Assembly (NCBI GenBank): GCA_014529385.2
Contig: CM043964.1
Coordinates: 4,150,997-4,214,996, forward strand
Direction of reading: 5' to 3'
Source: Adiantum capillus-veneris
Lineage: Eukaryota; Streptophyta; Polypodiopsida; Polypodiales; Pteridaceae
Length of the DNA: 64,000 nucleotides
Positions 10,601 through 20,501 of this stretch are shown one piece after another. The position numbers and the translations under genes were made by a program. Every line of letters starts with the position of its first letter. The stretch's first letter is position 1. The notes beneath the pieces were generated by a model that made no database searches, had not been told where the DNA came from, and worked only from the letters and a program-made list of their open reading frames with translations.

Positions 10601-10998
10601 TCCTTTGAATCTAATTCTTCCCTTTTGGAAGATTTCTTTCTCTTCTCAAGGCTTCCATACCTTCTTTCTGTCCTTGTGGCTGCTTCCACCAACTCATTGA
10701 AATCTGCTTCATTGTTGATCACTCCTCTTCCTGCTACTGAACTGCGCAGCTCCAGATTCAATCCTCTACAAAAATAATCGCCCAACTGTTCAAATGATGG
10801 CCTCTGTGCTGCCAACAATCTGTTGTTGAGGTTTCTAAATTTCTGAGCATAGTCTTCCACTAGCAATTTTCTTTGCTTCATCTTTCTCATTTTGATCAAG
10901 ATATCCTCAGGGGTCTTTTCCTCCCTGAATCTTGCCAAAAATCTGTTTCTTAATGCTTCATATGTTGGAAAATCTGTAATACCATACTGCATAACCAA
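7615..10998 (-). CDS. E3 gag C-terminus, protease and reverse transcriptase polyprotein
   Basis: A 1127-residue open frame. The first ~110 residues finish the gag capsid region. A strongly acidic then poly-lysine stretch (about 110-190) follows, then two zinc knuckles (C-Q-T-C-x4-H-x4-C and C-T-Y-C-x4-H-x5-C) and an additional Cys cluster (C-D-C-T-E-C). The aspartic protease has V-L-I-D-G-G-S-G and later I-L-G-R-P-W-L; D-G-G replaces the usual D-S/T-G but occurs in related plant elements. The RT carries C-V-D-W-R-K-L-N, F-L-D-G-F-S-G-Y, G-F-G-L-K-N-A-P-P-T-F and the catalytic F-L-D-D. The frame starts after a frameshift from the upstream gag and ends near 7615 by another. Confidence 0.9.
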   Translation of the reverse strand: MVMQYGITDFPTYEALRNRFLARFREEKTPEDILIKMRKMKQRKLLVEDYAQKFRNLNNRLLAAQRPSFEQLGDYFCRGLNLELRSSVAGRGVINNEADFNELVEAATRTERRYGSLEKRKKSSKREELDSKDEEDDEETYDSSDAEDSESEKDSDEEDDDWSEKKKKKKKSKKKKKKSSRQEKDKEKKGKSREQTVPGKEDISQMIVSQLKNLGLTKLGMPERPYCQTCQVFGHSDERCWYNPNYRGRIPERVQQRMNPPTANVMIAGGPQGRLQNFRNWGNSGPIQRLQAQEGWGNQRNQDRMGGNLPCTYCGTQGHRQGPECTLWCKHRSERGIPIVQYNNKGGQPQQRPPAQLNVVMLEEEEQESEEFLMNAKVEPDRARMPNERCCGRGESSNLFQCDCTECVLIEGVKEGDNVPGAMVVTRSSGKVKGDMVQKKEEQQPIDWKVQDQIRMGVLKEINKVNKRQEDKRRETQEVPEAIVRYPADRIQEGVGKGHDQALTIQKKAAVKMSEEFFDALMEASTQINLRQILSLVPSFADQFMQKLQQQYGGKNPIDLQIDEDPDQEIEVAEMQPEDVDYKVPVISVKMEQIFMPGVLIDGGSGVNVLPEETCRKMNITCWDPAPFQVKMADQRRIQPLGIVKNKEIEIGGLKFKVNFVVLQLEKSSQSYPMILGRPWLRAAKVKQHWGGDYVILRQGKKKVRMKMVASKILPPDCRPLHAETINMAPELEEDEEEEFLRVNSSVIPIFEVDVQNIAEKYVANDPKVEKSKKKLGKRKLFPEGSDLEAEQKQAEIRAEKDFEEYLSKSSRVREDDLEDMDLGTEGNSQKVRVSVNLDQNFKRGLQDLLRECKDVFAWHYSDMKGVDPAFCEHRINLKADAVPVVQQRYRLNPSYAKQVKEELDKLLAVGFIYPVDKVTWLSPIVVVRKKNGKIRVCVDWRKLNAATLTDPFPLPYCDTMLDAVAGHEMYSFLDGFSGYNQIRMAVEDTEKTDFIIEWGVFAYNVMGFGLKNAPPTFQKWVQQVFSPFLTTFMRVFLDDFSVFGRKDEHLGHLRLCLQKCREARLSLNPEKCAFAVSSGILLGHVISKEGIAIDSRKVEAILKAPVPKNLKQLSRFLGQVKWHNRF

Positions 10999-11555
10999 GC
11001 CATTGCCTTCCCCTGTAATGTGGCAGCAAAATGCTCCTTCTTGGTAGCATCATTATGGATCACATTGTATCCACTTGCCATCCACCTGGTCTCAAACTGC
11101 CCGACATGACTGTCAGCATCCTCCTTAGATTTCCCGCTGAACTTAGCCGCCCCCACTTTCGGGTTGGGTACTGGTTGAGCCATCACTATAGGTTGTGGTT
11201 GGAGTTGATTCACTGGTACTGGTATTGGTACTTGTCCTTGATTTATTTGTCTCAAAGGGTCAAATGGTAATGGTGGTGTGTGTGTTTGAAACTGCAGCCT
11301 TCTTGGTCTAAAAACCTGATTGACTGCTAATGCTCCTACAAACCTTTGCAGGTTCAGATTAAAAATCTCCTCATTCTGTTGCTCAAAATCTTCGGTATTG
11401 CCAGAAGAAGTACTACTTTGCCTTTCAGGAGTTGACGGTTGACTGCCTTCCTCCTCTTCTTCTATTGCTGCGGATGAACCTACTCCTTGCTTGCTACGAA
11501 AACGTGTCCAATAAGGATGTTGTGCAGACTGGCGACCATCCTCCTCTTCACTCAT
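10950..11555 (-). pseudogene. E3 gag N-terminal part
   Basis: Begins at the ATG at 11555 (M-S-E-E-E-D-G-R). It is acidic and Pro/Gln-rich for about 130 residues, then has the Retrotrans_gag core start (A-A-K-F-S-G-K-S and H-F-A-A-T-L-Q-G-K-A-M-A-W-L). A single-base frameshift near 10998 diverts it. The conserved core resumes directly in the 7615-10998 frame, so a full-length gag was once continuous with protease and RT. Confidence 0.82.
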
Positions 11556-11558
11556 ACA

Positions 11559-11915
11559 TTAAGTCGGCTTGCCAGTTGCTTGTCGCCTGAGAGCGTACTT
11601 CCTCCGAAGTTCCAAGTATCTCCTGAGTTGCCGGATGTTCACAAACGACCAACTTACAGGGAGATCATATATGCCAACCGGATGAATGCACCGGAAGAGG
11701 ATCACCACTTTGATTCTAATACACTTCTGCACATCCCTAGGCAATTGTGGAAAGTACACCCGCAGAAAAATTTTGTCGTACTCTTGCTTTTCTTCTTCCT
11801 CTGTTACCCAATTGCGAAATCTGATTAGCAAATCATTTCCTTCTTCCTCTTCTGACTCCCAATGTCGAAATTCATATAGCACGTCTGTAACATCCTCCTC
11901 TGTCATCAGAAACAC
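11559..11915 (-). CDS. E3 leader ORF, in frame with gag, unknown
   Basis: 118 residues between the 5' LTR/primer site and gag. It ends in TAA, and the gag ATG follows after one codon in the same frame, so it may be an N-terminal extension of gag cut by one nonsense codon, or a separate leader protein. The N-terminal half is Glu-rich and the C-terminal part Arg-rich. I recognise no domain. Confidence 0.45.
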   Translation of the reverse strand: MFLMTEEDVTDVLYEFRHWESEEEEGNDLLIRFRNWVTEEEEKQEYDKIFLRVYFPQLPRDVQKCIRIKVVILFRCIHPVGIYDLPVSWSFVNIRQLRRYLELRRKYALRRQATGKPT

Positions 11916-11960
11916 TTTAGTCCTCTACGCCACAGGTAAGGAACAGATCCGAAACATTTT

Positions 11961-11972
11961 GCAGGATCGCCA
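11961..11972 (-). other. E3 candidate primer binding site
   Basis: On the minus strand, three bases (CTT) after the 5' LTR comes TGGCGATCCTGC. It starts with the TGG that pairs with tRNA CCA. An Arg-type tRNA is possible, but I could not identify the tRNA. Confidence 0.5.
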
Positions 11973-11975
11973 AAG

Positions 11976-12474
11976 TGTAATGGGGTTGATCAGGAAAGGC
12001 TTAGACAGATTCTGCATATTCTCTGATAATTGCCTAACACTTAACCAACCACCAATACAGGACTACACAGTATGTATGCACTTCAAACCTTCAGATACTT
12101 CATCGACAAGATCAAAGGGAATACATATATCTCATATTTATACTCAAGATTTCATCAGTTATTCATCAGACATAGATCAGAATCAGAACAGACAATAGAC
12201 AGATAGTTATAACTGCCGCCTTCCATTTCCCATCATCATCACACACATCAGCATCATCCCCTTACTTCCTTACATCATCGAAGATCACAAAAGATACAAA
12301 AGCCCCTACGAAAAGTTACATCCTTTCACATAATGTCTTTTCCTACTTACTTCCTAATAGGTTTCTCATTATCTCCGGAGTTGACTCTGACCTGATGACT
12401 TCCTGATTAGAATCTGAAGTCATCCTGACAGTACCCTGACTACATATTAATTATGGTAAAGGTCCCCTTTACCA
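11976..12474 (-). repeat. E3 5' LTR
   Basis: 499 bp, paired with 2098-2596 at about 97% identity. It carries the same perfect terminal hairpin (12454-12474). Flank GTAAG at 12475-12479 is the TSD. Confidence 0.93.
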
Positions 12475-12479
12475 GTAAG

Positions 12480-12648
12480 GTTAATGGTGAGATCGATACT
12501 CAAAAAAAAATGCTAAGTTTTTTTCAGCTCATAAGGAAAATTTGTGGATATATAGCACCTAGAAATTCATTTTCATACTCTTTAAATAATTCAAGCAAAA
12601 TGGTCACTTAACACGACACAAAAGTGTCCAAGGACATAAAAGTGTCCT
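12480..12648. other. E2 right arm with subterminal motifs
   Basis: Non-coding continuation of E2 after E3. Holds CGACACAAAAGTGTCC (12614-12629) and GGACATAAAAGTGTCC (12632-12647). Confidence 0.65.
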
Positions 12649-12663
12649 GTTACCATTCTAGTG
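12649..12663 (-). repeat. E2 right terminal inverted repeat
   Basis: GTTACCATTCTAGTG, the exact complement of 944-958. CTAA follows. Confidence 0.88.
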
Positions 12664-14164
12664 CTAAGGATGATGGGTCTATGCTTGAAGAACTTGTGAA
12701 GGGCATACGTAAGCTGAAAGTAAAGCTAGCAAGGCTTGAAGAAAAGGGGCAAACATCTGGAGAGTCATCATGTGAAAGACCTCAAAACAGAGAGGGATTT
12801 TTAAATATGGTGTGACAACCCAAACCATCCAAGAAGGGACTGTGAAAGCTTCAAAGATGCCTTGGGTAAAGATCTTGTCTTCTCCAAATAAGGGAAGATA
12901 CATCTTAGTGAAACAGGGAAACCCTTGGCGACCAACTTTGGCAAAGGAGGGATGAAAAAGCTAGTTGAGGAAAACCAGTCATGCTATCTCAATGGTTAAA
13001 CAGCAACATTTGGCTTAAAGGCTGGTCAAGTCATGCTCAAAGAGTGAGGATGGTGAAGATGTTTGTCCATCGGCGATGGAGTTAGCTATGAAGGGAAAGT
13101 TGACTAAAGAAGTGTTACATGAAGCAGGAGATTGTATCCGTCTTGAGTCTGGGTGGAATGAACCTATAGATGCTTTGTCAGTGCATGCCTACATTGCAAA
13201 GTGTCAAGGAAACAAGGCACTTGTGAAGAAATATGCAGGAGAGAAAATGGGGATGAAGGCCCCTCAAAGAGGGCTACTAGAGGTGGAGGGAGAAAGGATC
13301 CGAGTCCCTCTCAAGAGCCCATGGCAGGGGAGCCTCCATCACAAGAAGTACCAATGAGAGATGCTGCATCAAAGGAGAAGCAATATAAGGAAAAGAGCAA
13401 GGGAAAAAGCCCATCATACAAGCTACAATCAGATATTGAAGCTACCACAGATTTAAAGAAATTTTTAGAGGAAAGGATCTTAAAAAGCAAGGTGGAGTTT
13501 ACATTGGGAGAAGTCCTTGGCATTGCAAAAAGAGAGTTCCACGAGGACATCATTGATATCATAAGAAGGAAGCAACAAGCTTTAACGGAGTCTATCCAAT
13601 CAGAGGTTGAAGAGAGTGCTTCAAAGACACATGTGATACAAGTACAACAAATAGATGAAGATGAGAATTTTGTAAGCTGCTACCAGTCTTCTGGTGGCAG
13701 AAATAGGCATGTTAAATTTGAAGATGAAGATGAAGAAGAAGACGAAGCCACTCATAAGAGCTACTATTCTAGAAATCATTGGAAAAGGGCTACAACAGAA
13801 ACCTTGGTTAAGGTGGGAGATCTTGAGGAGCCTTATGTGGCCTTGATAGACCATGGTTCAGAGATTAACCTCATGTCCAAGAGTCTCTATATGAAGGGAA
13901 AGTGGCCAATTGATACTGACCATGGGTGGATGATTAGGGCTGCAAACAACTCATCCGGGGATCTCTATGGTGCTTAATGTTAATGTATCCATAGGGGATG
14001 TGAAAGGTAAGCAAAATTTCTTTGTTCAAGAGATGTCAAGCTATCCTCTAATCATTGGACAACCATACATCACCGCAGTGCGAATGGAGACAAAAGTATT
14101 GGATGATGGATCTGCCTATGCCGGGTCAAAAGCAAAGATGGAAAACAAGCTGCTCAATTCTTGA
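12664..14164 (+). pseudogene. E1 gag C-terminus and protease (broken)
   Basis: Resumes gag after E2. A frameshifted nucleocapsid finger is visible (C-D-N-P-N-H-x4-C around 12812-12850); E12 keeps the intact version C-I-W-C-x4-H-x4-C. Frames at 12664-12815, 13076-13357 and 13201-13977 change phase several times. The protease-like part has V-A-L-I-D-H-G-S-E-I-N-L-M (about 13840-13875) and S-Y-P-L-I-I-G-Q-P-Y (about 14040-14070). The active site reads D-H-G-S where aspartic proteases have D-S/T-G. The protease ends in the separate 13967-14164 frame. The region 14165-14669 is degenerate linker with stops. Confidence 0.75.
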
Positions 14165-14669
14165 TAGTTTGTGTTGACCATGGGCGTAATCGTGACAGCC
14201 TAAGGGACCATTCTCTACCAAAATCAAGCAAGGAGTTTCGAGATCAAAGGGAGATGAGGGGTTTTGGCCGAGTACCATTGTGAAGTGGGAGTGCAGTGGT
14301 ACAGAAAGAAAAATGTTCTCGCCTGATCCGAAGGGAGATGAAGTTTTTTCTATAGGTGCCCTAGTAGCAAAGGATGGATCAGTATCTTTCATAAAGCTTA
14401 GAGATTTAAAGAAAGGACAAAAACAATATGTAAATAGTGTACAGAGAAAATAAAAAAATCATAATTTTCTAGATGAAGACGAGTACATTTCAGGTGTTTT
14501 TGAGGAGGTTTGTTTTGTAGATACTATGGGTGATCTCAATGCTATAACAAGTTCTAGTTTCCAACAAGGAAATGACCTGGTAAAAGTAGCTTCTATGGAC
14601 ATGTATAGAATCATTGAGTCTTTCAAAGATGAGGAGCTCTTCAATGTGCAAAAAGATGTATAAGTGTGA

Positions 14670-15668
14670 GTGGAGACAAAGTACAAAACTATAGCAAAGA
14701 AGGTGAAACCAGTGGTATTGCCTTTGCCTACAGATTTCAAGGAAACGATGGATCAAGCTTCTTTGCAACCTAGTCTCCGAGATCCAAAAAGAATTGGACA
14801 CAAGTTTATGCAAGAGTCATTGAAGATGTTAAAAGTTGGAGGCAATGAATCCTTGACAGAGATTGAAAGAAAATGCTTTGAGAAGACACTCTCCAAACAT
14901 GGAAAAGCTTTTGCATTTGAGCCGCATGAGATAGGGTGTGTGGATCCATCTATAGTAGAACCAATGGTAATATTCACTGTCTCATGTGCCTTGGAATCTA
15001 CGACCAATTCCCGTGACAAAAGCACTCTTTCCAAATCTTATAGATTTACTCAATGAAAAGATAAAGATGGGGATATTGGAACCTTCATGTGTCCCCTACT
15101 CAAGCAGATGATTCACAGTACCAAAGAAAAATGGAGCTCTACGCTTCATTCAAGACATGCAGCCTGTGAACAAAGTCACAAAAATCAGGAATATGAGTAC
15201 ATGGCCAATTGTAGATGAGTTTGCAGAAGCATTTGCAGGAAGGGAAATATATTCTATGGCGGATTTGTACTCAGGGTATGATCAGTTCCAACTAGAAATG
15301 GAAAGCAGGGACTTGACTACCATGAGAACACCCTTGGGTTTGGTAAGGATGTGCACCTTAACTCGGGAGCAACCAACTCGGTTGCGCATATGATGAACGA
15401 TATGAACAAAGTCCTTTGTGACTTCATACCACAAATTACAATGCCTTTTCTTGATGATGTTCCAATCAAAGGATGTGACTTAGCTAAAAAAGATGAGGCT
15501 CTAGATTCGAGGGGGTGCCGTAAATATGTAGCAAACCACATCAATGATTGTGATAAAATTTTAACAAGGCTGGAAAAAGTGAACCTTACATTATGTGGGA
15601 AAACTTCAGTGTTTGGGGTTGAAGAAATATTGATAGTGGGACATCTTTGTAATCCTCATGGCCGCTGA
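14670..15668 (+). pseudogene. E1 reverse transcriptase (frameshifted)
   Basis: Pieces at 14670-15056, 15157-15393 and 15351-15668 together carry the gypsy RT. It has V-P-K-K-N-G-A-L-R-F-I-Q-D, Y-S-M-A-D-L-Y-S-G-Y-D-Q-F, N-S-V-A-H-M-M-N-D-M and the catalytic F-L-D-D-V. The phrase L-D-D-V-P-I-K-G and the whole RT style differ from the other gypsies in this window. A stop at about 15109 and shifts near 15060 and 15360 inactivate it. Confidence 0.82.
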
Positions 15669-16463
15669 CCTTGTCCAACTAAAGTGGATGCAATACAGAG
15701 GATGAAGGAAGTATACGTAAATATCACGAAGGTGAGAAGCTTTCTAGGTGCATGTGTCTTCTATCTCATATGGATTCCACATTATGCACATGTTGCAAAT
15801 CCTCTTTAGCAATTGCTAAGGAAGAATCAAAGGTTTCAATGGAATGATGTACATGTAAAAGCTATGAGGAAGTTGAAGCAATTGTTGCTATCTTCACCAA
15901 CTTTGAGGAAGATTGACTATGAGTGCGGAAGACCGGCTATTGTGACAGTGTTGGACACTAGTCCAACAGGAATTGGATGGGCAGTAGGACAAGATGATGA
16001 AGAGAAACACAGGTATGTGGTAAGGTTTGGGTCCAAGGTTCTAAGCTCTCACCAAAGAGCATATCCAAAGGTAAAAAGGGAGTTATGGGGGGTGGTTACA
16101 ACATTAATCTGTGACAAAGAGTACTTCATTCGAGCATTTGTAGTTGTGGATACTGATTGCTTACCACTTCTCGGGATGATTGCAAGCTGCTCTACTCCTG
16201 ATATTGCTATGCTTAGGTGGATTGCTTATATAAAGTCCTTGAACCCAGAATTGAATCACATTGTACGAAAAGATAATGCAATGGCAGATATGCTTTCAAG
16301 GGCAAGGTATGAAGATGAGGATGATATGATTGATCAGGAAGAATATGTGGGAACAAAATTCTACACAATTTCGCATGCAAAGTGTGATGATATATGCATT
16401 GTATCTTCACTTGAGTCCTTTTCAGAGGACATCAAGGTGTATGAGCTAATTTTTTCAAAGTAA
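15669..16463 (+). pseudogene. E1 RNase H
   Basis: The connection region has stops (15669-15812). From 15813 the frame W-N-D-V-H-V-K-A-M-R-K-L-K leads into V-L-D-T-S-P-T-G-I-G-W, R-F-G-S-K-V-L-S, K-R-E-L-W-G-V and V-V-D-T-D-C, followed by N-A-M-A-D-M-L-S-R-A. RNase H acidic positions are recognisable. It ends in TAA at 16461-16463, where a frameshift into integrase occurs. Confidence 0.8.
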
Positions 16464-17614
16464 AAGAGAGATATTGGTGGAAAGGGAGGTATAAGGATGT
16501 AGCAGATTTTGTGGAGTCTTGTGTCACATGCCAAATGTATTCCAATGTACGTCATCATGATGGATTGCATCCTACATACCCATTATCGATGCACTATAAA
16601 TGGGTTTTTGATCTAGTCACAATGTCTTTAGGATTTTGGCAAGTGAGATACTTGGTACTTGCACGAGAAGACTTGACAAACCAAGTGGAAGGGCGTGCAT
16701 TGAGGACAAAAACTACGGAAGCTGCTTGTAAATTTTTGCTTGAAGATGTAATTTGTCGCTATGGATGTGTGGGAAAGATAGTTGCTAATAGAGGTGAGCT
16801 AGATGCAGATGAAGCAACGGATTTCTTTACAAGAATTGGTATCAAGCTAGCCCTGACTTGTGCCTATAATCCAAAGGGAAATGGGAAAACTGAAAGAGGA
16901 CATCCTCCTATTGTCAAAGATTTGGATAAGGCATGCAAAGGTAGAATGCGTGAGTGGCCAAGGTTGCTACCATATGTTTTGTGGGCTGATCGTACAACTC
17001 ATAGCTTAGTGACTGGTTACATGCCTACTAAATTGATGTATGGTCAGAAGCCAGTCATGCCAATTGAGGATGGAGTTCCTACTTGGAACATGTTACCTTG
17101 GGAAGATGGTGTAAGTAGGGAAAATCTACTTGCTTTGCGCATAAGGAAATTGGAAAGAAGACAGGAAGACATAGACATTTCTAAAGCTTGATTGAAGGAT
17201 GCAAGACTAAAGAATAAAGATAGGTTTGATAAAAGACATAGGCTTCGACCAAAGCCTATTGAAGAGGGTGATTGGGTCCTAATGTATGACAGTAGCCTTG
17301 ACAACCAACACACCACACAAACAAAACTTGCAAAAAGGTGTTTTGGTCCCTATGTTGTCAAACATGTGCATGGAAATGCTACATATACTTTGAGGGAGCT
17401 CGATGGAACACAGCTTAAAATTTCCATAGCGGGCAAAAGAATCAAGATGTTCAAGATGAGACATGATAATGATCCTTTTGATTCACAACAACATGACGAT
17501 GAAGAACCTAATGACATTGCTACAGATGAGGGTGAAGAAGCAGAGGATGATTATCCAAAATTTGCAAAAGATGAAAATGACATCCAAATATTTGTGAATT
17601 TTAATGAAGATTAA
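16464..17614 (+). pseudogene. E1 integrase with C-terminal domain
   Basis: Starts in a new frame with R-Y-W-W-K-G and the zinc-finger Cys pair S-C-V-T-C-Q. In the core, the first Asp is in V-F-D-L-V-T-M. The second catalytic position is in V-A-N-R-G-E-L, where related elements have D-N, so Asp is missing. The Glu is in G-N-G-K-T-E-R-G-H. Residues A-R-E-D-L-T and V-E-G-R-A-L are typical of this lineage. A single stop (TGA, 17189-17191) divides it from 17192-17614, which holds the integrase C-terminal fold (G-D-W-V-L-M-Y-D-S and K-R-C-F-G-P-Y-V-V) and an acidic tail. Confidence 0.82.
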
Positions 17615-17659
17615 ACCTATACAGGGAAAATGTTGGCACATGCCAAAGGATGTGCAGGT

Positions 17660-17673
17660 TCAGAGGGGGTGGA
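17660..17673 (+). other. E1 polypurine tract
   Basis: Purine-rich CAGAGGGGGTGGA directly precedes the 3' LTR. It primes plus-strand synthesis. Confidence 0.75.
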
Positions 17674-18875
17674 TGTCGTGCCGTGGAATGTACATAGTGT
17701 GAAATAAAAACATTCACCTCACTTTTGACACTTCTTGATGCATGGAAAGAAAAACAATAATGTACATATCGTGATATATGCTAAAGCGGCTATTGCGGTC
17801 GCTATCATGTACATAACTATCCAGGGAGTCCTGGCCCTGGATGTGGCTCATTTGCGTGCTTTTTCACTTGATAAAATGCCTAATTTGGTTGCCAATGTAC
17901 ATAGTCCAAGTGTTTCATGGTGGCACACTCGTCTCGCCTACAAAGACTGATGCGGGCAAAAACTGCCAAAAATAGCAGCTACAAGCGCCGTTGCAGGATT
18001 GCATGGAAAGTGACCCAAAATGGTATATGGATGAAAAATCATGATTATCTATGATTTCTATGCTTATGTGAGTGATGCCACAAATTTAGGGATTTACTTG
18101 ACTCCGTTTGGGATTTTTCGCATCAAAAATGACTTTTTTTTGGGTAAAAAACAAGCAGAAAATGGCCTAGTTTTGGTCCAAAGTGGCAAAATGGCCCAAA
18201 AATTGACACATCATCTCATATTTCCATGTGGAAGAGAGAGAAAGGGGCTTTTTACACAAAAAATCTGCAATTTATCACTACTGTTCAATAGCTTCCATGG
18301 CTGCCCAATCTATGTGTGTTGCAGTCCTCCCTCTTCGCAATCTTGTATCTGAGCTTGTGAGGGAGTGAATTAGGGTTTCCCCTTATCAAAATGGTGTGTG
18401 GGATTCAATTTAGAAGCTCTTAAATCTCTGCAAACTCAGCAAATGGTCGCCATGAAGGTGGAAGCTTGTGTATTCGTTTCAACTATTTGATGCTATGACT
18501 ATGTAATTGGGGGCGAGACTACATGATACCACCAAAGAGGTTTGGGTTTTGATTGAGAATTGTGCTTGTATGAGCATTGAGGTTTTATGGCTGAACATTT
18601 AGTGTTCCTAATTGCTCTTTTAAAGTAAAATTGGATGTGATTTGATGGTCCTTTCATCATAATCTTGACTACCAAAACAAGCACGTTCCAAGCACAATAG
18701 CAAAGAGGGTTTGTGACATTTTTGTCATGAATGTTCTTAGAGTTAAAACCATCTTTAGGAAGAGGGTTGGTGATTCTCCATAAATTCTTTTTCATAAAGT
18801 GTTTGTGACTCTCATCACGAACTCTCACAGCCATAGGTTCCGCACCTTCCCAGCTAGACCACACACATCCCGACA
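17674..18875 (+). repeat. E1 3' LTR
   Basis: 1202 bp, starting TGTCG and ending CGACA as perfect terminal inverted repeats. The last 134 bp match the window start. Confidence 0.9.
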
Positions 18876-19828
18876 ACATGATGCCCATATGAGGGGGGCT
18901 GCTGCACTATAAGTACCCCGCTAGTTCGCGGCACGCCTGTGCATAAGGGCTCATGCTACTACCATGCGGAGGCACCACAGGATCTCCCCTCCAAGCTCCC
19001 TCATGTCTCAAAAACTTACGACGAAAACCTTAAAAACCTCATTTGTTGCCCTCCCCTGCTATGCCTGCCATTTACTGCTCGATGACCCGATTGTCGAGCC
19101 GTAAATCCATGATGGTAGATCACGTCCCTGGCTAAAACCTCCCTTGTTTGATTTTTACATCACGTTTCCCGAATCCACAATCCGAGGCCATCAAAACCAA
19201 CCACACTTATCTGCGAGTTCCCTCTAAGTAACCGGTACCAACTTTAACTTGCGATAACTCCATGCTCCGAAATCAGTTTGATGCACTACAGCTTCCTGTG
19301 ACCTTCACTTGCTGCATAGAACACATACAATTCCTAGAAAGGCTCCAAAATCACCATATGGCACATTTCTCAAGGTGGAAAGCCTAGCAAAAATTGGATC
19401 ATCCACATCTTGGAATCCAGGTACCCAATCGATGATCTTAAAATATTGACAAGCTCCATAAATCAAGCACTACATGCCCATAGCCCAAAACTAGCTCAGA
19501 ATATTTGGCATCATTTGGCGTATCCGTCTCAGATCTGGAATGCACTACACCTTCAAACTCCAATATCTTCGGCTTTGTAGCTCTGTTTGACGAGTGCCTG
19601 GACTTGCTGCTTCAACACTTGAAGCTCTACATATCAGGACCAAAAACCATCACTTTGTATACCCTTCATTTATCACCCCGTTGGGTCTTATCTGGGACCC
19701 TTTTGGCCTATAAAATTGCATAAATCATACATCTCCGCTGCCGCTTTCTACTCTAGATCTTCCCGTCTACTCTAGTCAGCTGCCATGCATCTATAAGCAT
19801 ACACATCACTGCATGTGCCCTCTACTAG
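18876..19828. other. Unassigned DNA
   Basis: No frame with recognisable motifs on either strand. Composition is somewhat GC-richer than the flanks. It may be part of another element's LTR or leader, but no repeat partner is in the window. Confidence 0.4.
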
Positions 19829-20455
19829 GATCGACACACTTTGGCTGCACCAACGTTCTACTTCAACGTCCAGGACCAAACTGATTGTATCAAAGAAATG
19901 AGTGCATTTAGATTAAAAGAAGGTCCTTTTGTGAATGATTTTGTATAGTCAATGGCAAAAGATTAACCTGCATGGAAGTGGTGGATGATGAATGGTGGAG
20001 AGCATTACTCAAACTTACGTCCCCTTGCAATAAAAATGCAATCACAATGTGCAGCAAACTCGAGTTCAAAGAGAAACTAGAGTATATACAAGTATGTTCA
20101 TGGCACTATTCGCAACAAATTATTAGCAGGCAGAGAAAAAAAATTAATGTATATGTTTTGTAATGAAAAGATATTACATCACATCAAAAGTGCTGGCTAC
20201 GAGGAGGGAATGCCAACCTGATTGTATGATTGTCAAAACAAAGACGAAGAAGAGTTCAATGTTGGTGTATTTCAATGCACTATAGACGAAATAAAAGAGA
20301 ATCTGATAATAGATGTGGAAGTTGAATCACAAGTAGACCCACAACACTTAGACTTAGAACCAAATAACAACATTACAGATCCAATATAGCTTGAGCATAG
20401 AATGAATATTGTGTCAAAAACCATTATGAAAGAGCTTGTATTTAATGTGTTTTGA
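19829..20455 (+). pseudogene. hAT transposase, C-terminal dimerisation region (dead)
   Basis: One continuous frame with at least five in-frame stops. It shows A-P-T-F-Y-F-N near the start (hAT proteins have a L-N-P here), then K-W-W-M-M-N-G-G, L-R-P-L-A-I-K-M-Q-S-Q and S-S-S-K-R-N-stop-S, followed by I-R-N-K-L-L. That series matches the hAT dimerisation signature W-W...G...L-A-I-x-V-L-S, S-S-x-C-E-R-N-W-S, R-N-x-L, with the Trp codon mutated to TAG. hAT transposases move DNA by cut and paste and dimerise through this region. The N-terminal BED and catalytic parts are not seen, nor terminal repeats. Confidence 0.8.
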
Positions 20456-20501
20456 TCATATACAATGCTCCATATTTACAATTATACATAGTTTCTCGAT
20501 C

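Larger units (their letters stand above)
2098..12474 (-). mobile_element. E3: Athila-like Ty3/gypsy retrotransposon with long pol extension
   Basis: Two 499-bp LTRs (2098-2596 and 11976-12474) differ at about 14 sites by eye. GTAAG flanks both sides (2093-2097 and 12475-12479), a perfect 5-bp TSD inside E2. On the minus strand the order is leader ORF, gag, protease, reverse transcriptase, RNase H, integrase, a long extra coding region, a non-coding tail and the 3' LTR. The RT motif F-L-D-G-F-S-G-Y-N-Q and the extra ORF after integrase recall the Athila clade, which carries an env-position ORF. Clade placement is inference. The copy is young but broken by several frameshifts and stops. Confidence 0.93.
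944..12663. mobile_element. E2: non-autonomous DNA transposon with CACTAG inverted termini, split by E3
   Basis: The ends are perfect 15-bp inverted repeats, CACTAGAATGGTAAC at 944 and its complement ending at 12663. CTAA directly flanks both ends (940-943 and 12664-12667), consistent with a 3-4 bp TSD. Without E3 and one GTAAG it is about 1.34 kb and has no transposase. CACTA (En/Spm) elements begin CACTA and carry subterminal repeats. Here the motif GGACATAAAAGTGTCC sits just inside both ends. The family is inferred, because CACTA normally makes 3-bp TSDs and a perfect 3-bp copy needs one end shifted by a base. Precise removal restores the E1 gag frame, which strongly supports these ends. 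Confidence 0.82.
1..18875 (+). mobile_element. E1: Ty3/gypsy LTR retrotransposon, 5' end outside window, interrupted by E2/E3
   Basis: The last 134 bases of the 5' LTR open the window and match 18742-18875 with no gaps and about five substitutions by eye. In order follow a tRNA-Trp type primer site, gag, a foreign insertion (944-12663), the rest of gag, protease, reverse transcriptase, RNase H, integrase, a polypurine tract and a 1202-bp 3' LTR. The RT-RNase H-integrase order defines Ty3/gypsy. The coding region has several stops and frameshifts, so the copy is dead. The 5' flank is outside the window, so its TSD cannot be tested. Confidence 0.9.

Noticed and set aside
10391-10777. Ser/Phe-rich plus-strand ORF (128 aa)
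   Set aside because: Complement of the acidic/poly-lysine part of E3 gag.
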